From: Inia geoffrensis
Lineage: Eukaryota; Chordata; Mammalia; Artiodactyla; Iniidae
Reading direction: 5' to 3'
NCBI GenBank assembly: GCA_036417435.1
Contig: CM070902.1
Span: 138,187,886 to 138,251,885, forward strand
Length of the DNA: 64,000 bases
Shown: one piece after another, positions 57,976 through 64,000 of the stretch
How positions within the stretch are numbered: position 1 is the first letter of the stretch
Layout: each line of letters begins with the position of its first letter
The notes under the pieces: generated by a model
The model's input: only the letters and a program-made list of their open reading frames with translations
Database searches by the model: none
What the model was told of the DNA's origin: nothing
Position numbers and translations under genes: made by a program

Positions 57976-58550
57976 GTCAAAATGAGAGACATGGCAATAG
58001 GAACAGGATGGACCCAGGTGAACCAGAGCAATCAGGGAAGGGTCCTTGGAGGAGTGAGACTGGGCCAAGCAGCTGAGGCTGAGTGGGGTTTAATCAAGGC
58101 ATGAGAGGGAGAAACCACAGCTATTTCTGTCAAAGTTCTTCCAGGGAGAAAAATCCCTCTGCCGGTAGGGATGTTGGGGGCTCAGTCAATTAACAACCAT
58201 CATCCTGGAGGCTCGAGGTGATTATTTTCTCATGGGACCAAGCTAGATCTTGACATGGATGTTTTAGGAATTTGAGATCCTGCAGTGCAGGCCAGCGGGT
58301 TGAAGCCATGCAATAGAGGTGCAGGTGATGAATGTGAGCTCACATTCTGCCCAAGCAAAGGGGCCCTGAGTGGGTGGGTGTGTTTTATGCTCTGAAGGAG
58401 AAGGATTAAGGAAAGTCAGCATCTCCCTCCCACTCAGTACCCTGGCCTCTTATCCACTGGCACCGCCAGGGTTTTCACTCGAGCTTCTTGGATTTCCCCT
58501 AAGGAAGCCTATCGACAGCACCACCTACTCCCAGTGTCTCGTCTTGATGC
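57976..58550. other. Unassigned, faintly L2-like at the start
   Basis: 58020-58100 ('cagggaagggtccttggagg') is weakly like the reverse L2 3' UTR. The rest shows nothing. Confidence 0.35.
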
Positions 58551-58850
58551 CCACACAGACTCACCCATTCCACACGTCCTTACTGAGCACCCACAACGTG
58601 CCGAGAACTCTCCCAGAGACAGCAGAAAGCGAGGCAGGTGTGGTCCCTGCGATCATGGAGTTACGTTCTCCAGCGAGTGATGAAATCAATAAATAAGAGC
58701 ATTACTGGTATGAAAGGCACAATAAGGAACAACAGCCAGGCTGACATGATAGATAGTGACAAGGTGGGAGGTGGCAACTTTAGATATGGTAGCAAGTCAG
58801 AGAAGGTAGCTCCAAAGAAGTGACATTTGAGCTGAAAGTTATAGGTAAAG
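58551..58850 (-). mobile_element. L2 3' UTR, reverse
   Basis: 'cttactgagcacccacaacg', 'ggtccctgcgatcatggagt', 'gtggcaactttagatatggt' and 'gaagtgacatttgagctgaa' follow the reverse L2 3' region over nearly 300 bases. Confidence 0.7.
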
Positions 58851-58949
58851 CAAACCCATGCCAAATGTCAATCAAGAAAGAATAGGGTATAACGTTTTGA
58901 AGTGTATGTATTAGAAACTGAGATTAACTGTTAACAAGAACTAATGAAG

Positions 58950-59290
58950 TGGCTTAACTAAATGAGAGGTTTATCTTTTCTCATAAAATAAGCAGAGAGG
59001 TAGATATCCCTGGGCAAATACAATAGCTCGTCAGGGCATTACCATTTCTGTTGTTTGACTTCTGGCTTTATGGTCACATCATGGCTCAAAGTGGCTGCTA
59101 GAACCCCAGCCATTACACCTGTACTCCAGGCAGAAGAGAATGGGAAAGGGGCAATGGGGGCACTGCCCAGCTATCTGTCTCACTTTGAAGGAACTTTTCT
59201 AGGAATTCCACTCAGTGAATTCTCATTTGCAGATCTCTGACCAGAACTTAGTCTCATGGCCACAACAAGATGCAAGGGAGGCAGGGTCTT
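58950..59290. other. Old dispersed repeat, family unresolved
   Basis: 'tatggtcacatcatggctca' and 'tctcatggccacaacaagat' with 'gcaagggaggcagggtc' recall a mammalian repeat with 'catggcca...tgcaagggaggctggg'. I cannot name it. Confidence 0.4.
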
Positions 59291-59609
59291 TATCTCTAAG
59301 GTAGCTAACTAGTCATCTCTTCCACCAAGGCCAAAAGATACGTCCACTCTAGACCCTGAGAGCATGAGCTTCTGTTGACAACACCAATGGGACAAAATTT
59401 AAAGTGGGGCCACTTCCCCACAGATGGTACTGATGGTTTAAATCAGAACTCAGAGCCTGGCTGTCCCTACGCTGCCCACCCAACAGAAGACCACCCTCAA
59501 CTGTCCCCTAACTTTACCCCCTTGTATTAAAGTCATTTGGTTATATACTGTTCTTTTTCCTGAAGAATAAGGAATGAGGTGGGTTTTTTTTTTTTTTTTT
59601 TAAGTACTT
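59291..59609. other. Unassigned
   Basis: Nothing recognised. A T-run lies at 59582-59601. Confidence 0.4.
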
Positions 59610-60240
59610 GTAGTAGATTTAACAGTGACCATCCAAATATGTCAAGTCCTTATCCCTGGAACTTGTAAATGTTACCTTATTTAGATAAAGGGTCTTTTTT
59701 TTTTTTTTTTTTTTTTTTTTGCGGTATGCGGGCCTCTCACTGCTGTGGCCTCTCCCACTGCGGAGCACAGGCTCCGGACGCGCAGGCCCAGCCGCTCCGC
59801 GGCACGTGGGATCCTCCCGGACCGGGGCACGAACCCGTGTCCCCTGCATCGGCAGGCGGACTCTCAACCACTGCGCCACCAGGGAAGCCCCGATAAAGGG
59901 TCTTTGTAGATGCAATTAAATTAGGCTTTTGAGATGAGATTACCCTGGATTACCTAAATAGACCCTAAACGCCATCACAAGTGTAGTTCCGAGAGACGCA
60001 GAGCAAAGAAGAGGAAGCCGTGTGGCCACAGGCAGAGATGAGAGTGATACAGCCGCAGCCAAGGAACACCTGGAGCCTCAAGAAGCTGGGGTAGTCAAGG
60101 AGCAGATACTCCTCTGGGGCCGTCAGACGGAGGACCATGCCGACATTTTGATTTCAGACCTCTGGCTTCCAGAACTGTGGCAGAATAAACTCCTGCTCTT
60201 TTAAGCCACCTAGTTTGTGATACGTTGTTACAACAGCCTT
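59610..60240 (+). mobile_element. MLT1-type MaLR LTR, split by a SINE
   Basis: 'ccttatccctggaacttgta', 'atgttaccttatttagataa', 'ctttgtagatgcaattaaat', 'ctggcttccagaactgtggc' and 'taagccacctagtttgtgat' follow a forward MLT1-type LTR. There is no internal region or coding sequence. The SINE at 59698-59891 interrupts it. Confidence 0.75.
59698..59891 (-). mobile_element. CHR-2-type SINE, internally shortened, reverse, with TSD
   Basis: Poly-T, 'gcggtatgcgggcctctcac', head complement ending 'caccagggaagcccc'. The usual 'ctcagcggccatggctcacg' segment is missing between 'cgcgcagg' and 'cccagccgctc'. The TSD gataaagggtcttt is exact at 59684-59697 and 59892-59905. Confidence 0.96.
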
Positions 60241-61010
60241 AGCAAAGCAGCATAGTAGTGTATCAAGCTGGGAGGACAGTATTGAGTTAGAGGCACATCT
60301 TATGCCATATACGCAAATGGATTAAAGAATTACATTTTAAAAATTAAAGTGGAAAAGCCAGTAGAAAATGAAAAATAGGACTTCCCTGGTGGCGCAGTGG
60401 TTAAGGATCCGCCTGCCGGTGCAGGGGACACGGGTTCAAGCCCTGGTCCGGGAAGATCCCACATACCCGTGAGCGACTAAGCAACTAAGCCCGTGAGCCA
60501 CAACTACTGAGCCCGCATGCCACAACTACTGAAGCCCATGCACCCTAGGGCCCATGCTCTGTAATAAAAGAAGCCACTGCAATGAGAGGGCCGCGTACCG
60601 CAATGAAGAGTAGCCCCCATTCGCTGCAACTAGAGAAAGCCCGCGTGCAGCAACAAAGACCCAACGCAGCCAAAAATAAATTAAAAATAAATTAAAAAAA
60701 AAGAAAATGAAAAGCATATCAGATTTGTAAGAATATAACACTGTTCTTAATTGAAGAAATACAAGAAACCTCAAAGGAAAAAATCTGAAAATTTAGACAT
60801 ATGCAATTGTAAAAGCTCTATAATAAAAATGATAGAAATAAAATATTTTTAACTGATGTGACAAAAGACTATAAAACTAAAATATAAGAGGACTTTATTC
60901 AAATTTATTAGAAAAATAGTTAGACCTTAACATATAAAAGGAGGAAATATACAAATAGTTCTCACAATGGGAAATTCTGCGAATGAGCACATGACATCAT
61001 AATAAGAAAG
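60241..61010 (+). mobile_element. Old L1/HAL1-like relic
   Basis: 'acgcaaatggattaaagaat' before the SINE, and 'aaaagactataaaactaaaa' with 'ccttaacatataaaaggagg' after it, resemble L1/HAL1 ORF2 text. It is degenerate. Confidence 0.5.
60375..60701 (+). mobile_element. CHR-1 SINE, long form, with TSD
   Basis: Full head with A- and B-box-like motifs, 'gagagggccgcgtaccgcaa' middle, 'gaagagtagcccccattcgc', end 'gacccaacgcagccaaaaat' and A-rich tail. The TSD agaaaatgaaaa is at 60363-60374 and 60702-60713. It is one of the longest copies here and has a small insertion (gcgactaagcaact) in the body. Confidence 0.95.
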
Positions 61011-61024
61011 TCGCCTGTTACTGC

Positions 61025-61180
61025 ATCAGGTTCTGTGTTAGACCCTTCAGAAACACCATCTCAAATCCCTACACAAATCCTGCAAGGTAGAGGTTATCCC
61101 TATTTTAGAGATGAGTAACCTGAGGCCAAAGGAATACGGACAGTGCTTAGGGAGATGGATTTGAACCTAAGTCTGGGAAA
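61025..61180 (-). mobile_element. MIR SINE relic, reverse
   Basis: 'catctcaaatccctacacaa', 'cctgcaaggtagaggttatc', 'cctattttagagatgagtaa' and 'cctgaggccaaaggaatacg' match reverse MIR. Confidence 0.75.
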
Positions 61181-61194
61181 ATAATTATCATCGC

Positions 61195-61400
61195 AGGTAA
61201 TCATTCATTCATTTATTAAATTAGTATTCGTTTCACTTCTGCTCTGTAGGACTAGGCACTGTGCTAGGATTGGAGATTTAAAGATGGACAAGATGCCTCT
61301 TCTCCTTAGGGATCTGGAAACTAAGGGAGCAGGTAGGCAAGTGAACCATCAATCAAAGACTGTGTTAAGGGCTGTGATCAGAGCACAGATAGGAGAACCG
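61195..61400 (-). mobile_element. L2 3' end, reverse
   Basis: 'aatcattcattcatttatta', 'actaggcactgtgctaggat' and 'ggagatttaaagatggacaa' are reverse L2 3' terminus text. Confidence 0.6.
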
Positions 61401-61419
61401 TAGGGACACCTGGTGGAAA

Positions 61420-62290
61420 CTCCTATTGGTATTCGGGCTGATTTTCAAGGCTAACATCCAACAGTAGCACCAGGATGTAGTGCCAACTTTGGAAGGCAAC
61501 TGTGCAATTCATAGCAGGAGCCAAAAAGATAGTCAATGCCCTTTGACCTCATAATTCACTCCTGGGAAGTTATCTTAATAAAATCATTCAAAGGAAGAAA
61601 AAAGAACTATGATCCTATAGGTTTCTTGTAACGTTTTACAAATAACAACAATAGGAAGTTGAGAGGAGGCAAGAGGCATTTTGAGACATCCTGGGACAAA
61701 AGCTTGGGCATGCGTGACTGATGTGTAAACAGGAGCAGAGGTGAATGTCCAGCAGGGCTGATCAAACTGCTCTGTGACTGAACCACTCAAAGCCCTGTTT
61801 CCCCCGACTCCCCCCATTGCCTCTGCCTCTGAGTGACAGATGCAGCCTGCCCTGGTCCCAGCATGTGGCTCGGTTACCAGCTTCGCTCTGACCCAGTCTG
61901 CACACACAGCCAAGATGATCATCACAAAGGGAACATGTGTTCATAGAAGATGATAGCTAAACACAATGAAATACCATTCAGCTATTTTTAAAAAATCAGG
62001 AAAGCTGTGTCAAAATATGAAAAAATACTTCACAGCAGAAACAGCTTACATGACCAGGAGGGGAAGATTTAATGGGCTATGACAGGTCAACACAATGGAA
62101 CATTATGGTAGCTATAAAAAAGAGTAATTATGAAGACCATGTAGGGGATATGGGAAAAATGTGGATATTGTGATAAGTAAAAATAGCTGAATACAGAATT
62201 ACATATGTGAGCAGACTATATAAAAGGTTTCTCTATTTTTCACTTCTATAATGTTATATAACTTTTATCATTATAAAAATGGAATGTATA
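61420..62290 (+). mobile_element. Old L1/HAL1-like pieces around an unassigned core
   Basis: 61470-61610 ('aattcactcctgggaagtta') and 61950-62290 ('caatgaaataccattcagct', 'gtaaaaatagctgaatacag') are L1/HAL1-like. 61640-61945 between them is GC-richer and unassigned. Confidence 0.45.
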
Positions 62291-62484
62291 CAAGTAGAAA
62301 GTGATATGCAAAAGTTTCTGAGTTACAGTAGAATGAGTGATTAAAACTTTAATTTTTTGTTCGCCTTATGGTGTTTTCAGTAAGATGAACAAAGCTTTTG
62401 AAAAATGAATTTCAAAATGAAGAGAATGCTTCCACACCCACAGAGAAAGAAATATTTCTTGAGTGTCTTCAAATATGTCTTGAG

Positions 62485-62633
62485 AGGGAATTTCCAGTGG
62501 CTGGGACTCGGAGCTCTCGCTGCCAGGGACCCAGGTTCAATCCCTGGGAGGGGAACCAAGATCCTGCAAGCCACGGGGTGCAGCCATAAATAAATAAGTA
62601 AAAATAAACAAATAAATATAAAAAGTGAAAATA
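62485..62633 (+). mobile_element. Older short CHR-type SINE with TSD
   Basis: 'ggaatttccagtggctggga', 'cccaggttcaatccctggga', 'accaagatcctgcaagccac', end 'gtgcagccataaataaataa'. The TSD atgtcttgag is at 62475-62484 and 62634-62643. Confidence 0.88.
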
Positions 62634-62644
62634 ATGTCTTGAGT

Positions 62645-63225
62645 GTCTAGGTTCTGGTGTCTAAAGGGTGAAGCCAGCCTGGATGCCTGCTCACGAGTTA
62701 CTCACGCTCTGTCTCCGTTGTCATCGGTAGATTGCCCTCACACTGTTCCTCTGCTCCTGTGTGCTCCCCCTGTGGAGACTCGGAGACTGTTTCACCTCCC
62801 CTTGCAACAGGCCCTGTGACTTGCTTTGGCAACAGAATGGGTTGGCGGTCACACTATGACTTCTAGGCTTCGGCCTTGAATGCCTTCCTGCTTCTTTCTT
62901 TGTCCTCATGGAACCCGCTGCCGTGTAAGCAAATCCAGCTGTCCTGCTAGAGAGAGGCCACGTGGGGAGGGGGGTGCCGGAGGAGAGAGGTGGTCAGCCA
63001 AGCCAGCCCCTGGCTGTTCCAGCCACCCCAGCAGAGTGTGAGTAAAGCTATCCTGTAGCCTCAGCTCCGGTGGAGCCACTCAGCCAAGACTCGGTGGAGC
63101 AAAGGCAAGCCGTCTACACTGCACCCTGCTCAAATTGCAGGACTGTAAGCAAATAAATGCTTGCTGTTCGCAGTCACTAAGTTCTGGGGTGTTTTGTCAC
63201 GTAGTGATAGCTAACTGAAACAACT
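62645..63225 (+). mobile_element. Probable MLT1-type/MaLR LTR
   Basis: 'tttcacctccccttgcaaca', 'gtgacttgctttggcaacag', 'gtaagcaaataaatgcttgc', 'gcagtcactaagttctgggg' and 'tagctaactgaaacaactc' have the order of a mammalian MaLR-like LTR with a polyadenylation-type aataaa near its end. It is non-coding. Confidence 0.6.
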
Positions 63226-63374
63226 CTACTCTTGAGGCGGCTGAGGAACTTCAGGCTATTCAGCTGGCTGTCTCCCTTGGCTTCTCAGCCCCTCCCCACA
63301 CACAGCTTGCTGCTTCATAAACGTTTGATGGATGGACTCAGGTGAGAGACAAGAGAGAAGCAGAACGTGGTTAT

Positions 63375-63550
63375 GAATAGCTCGATTTTATTGAGCACGT
63401 TATAGATCCTTTCTGCATATTGACTCAGTTACCCTGCATCACAATACAGTTGAGGAAAGGCGGCCCAGAGAGGATAACTAACTTGGCCAAGGTCGCCCAC
63501 AGTGATAGAGTCGGGTTTCAAACCCAGGCAGACTGGATTGCGTGCACTCA
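63375..63550 (-). mobile_element. MIR SINE relic, reverse
   Basis: 'gattttattgagcacgttat', 'cccagagaggataactaact', 'tggccaaggtcgcccacagt' and 'gtttcaaacccaggcagact' match reverse MIR. Confidence 0.75.
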
Positions 63551-64000
63551 ATTATTTTGTTATATAACCTCTCAGAAGAGCATGATGATGATTAGGAGGG
63601 AGTCTAAACGCTGGCTCTTGACGAGCCCCTTCCCGTGTAAGTATAGAGAGAAACAGGACAGGATAATTACCAGGTGAGTGCCAGGGCGTGGGGAGCACAG
63701 GGCCTGGTTTGGGCGAGCGCTGACTCAAAGGCAATTCTGCACACACAGCCCCCAGATCCGGCCGGGTCCCCAATCACTTGCAGCCTCCAGACACCCCAAA
63801 ACAGATGTCTAGACTTCAGGGGTTCTCACGGGCTTACTCATGTAGATAGGCTATAGGGAAAGTTCGAGCAACTTCACACTGGTTTCAGTTGTATATAAAC
63901 ACTATGCTGGGGAGGTGGTGAATCTTGAACCCAGGGCTTGGCGAAGTGCAGCCCATGAGCCAAATCCAGCCCACCATGTTTCTGTATGATTTGCAAGGAT
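63551..64000. other. Unassigned; repeat scrap at the window edge
   Basis: No gene was recognised. From 63940, 'cagcccatgagccaaatcca' with 'gcccaccatgtttctgtatg' resembles the tip of a DNA-transposon-type MER element that continues beyond the window. Confidence 0.4.

Noticed and set aside
1..64000. An undescribed multi-gene system
   Set aside because: I looked on both strands for gene clusters, unusual domains and ordered repeats. Only layered vertebrate mobile elements and single-copy non-coding DNA were found.

Overview
The window is mammalian nuclear DNA, most likely from a cetacean (toothed or baleen whale). The evidence is about 25 copies of the tRNA-derived CHR SINE family in several structural forms. 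One is a ~200 bp form ending in a plain A-tail after 'ccgcgtaccgc', which matches the CHR-2 type known from whales and hippopotamus. I saw no BovB (ruminant), PRE-1 (pig) or Alu element. The young L1 3' ends are of a cetartiodactyl type. The species cannot be fixed from this sequence.

I find no protein-coding gene, RNA gene or CRISPR array that I can support. The open reading frames are short. Those I checked by eye among the longer ones either begin at non-ATG codons or run through SINE, L1 or LTR sequence. The window is best read as intergenic or intronic DNA built from layered mobile elements around moderately GC-rich single-copy stretches.

Layout. 0-3.7 kb: a reverse L1 3' half with a SINE inside, then an L1ME-type 3' end. 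4.2-8.4 kb: degenerate L2 and MIR with four to five SINEs and hAT relics (MER5A is clear). 8.6-13.6 kb: forward L1 relics, one nested inside another, plus a MER2 DNA transposon. 13.6-22.8 kb: mostly single-copy, with a MaLR-like LTR at 16.7-17.2 kb. 22.8-27.4 kb: an old L1 broken by two younger L1 3' fragments, each carrying a SINE. 28.9-30.9 kb: another L1. 31-42 kb: mainly single-copy, with MIR, an MLT1-type LTR, L2 and microsatellites. 42.6-49.7 kb: a long reverse L1 (3' UTR to 5' UTR-like sequence) inserted in a hAT-type DNA transposon and itself carrying three SINEs and an L1 scrap. 50-53.2 kb: GC-rich single-copy DNA with a CA-rich minisatellite. 53.3-54.5 kb: a deleted Tigger1-like transposon that took four retroelement insertions, three at one target site. 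55-64 kb: LTRs, L2, L1, MIR and SINEs among single-copy DNA.

No genes act together here. What can be read is the order in which elements arrived: L2, MIR and old L1 first; then hAT, Tigger and MaLR elements; then younger L1 fragments; then the CHR SINEs, most with clear target-site duplications (TSDs). The most notable feature is the repeated use of one L1-endonuclease site at 53.37-54.09 kb.
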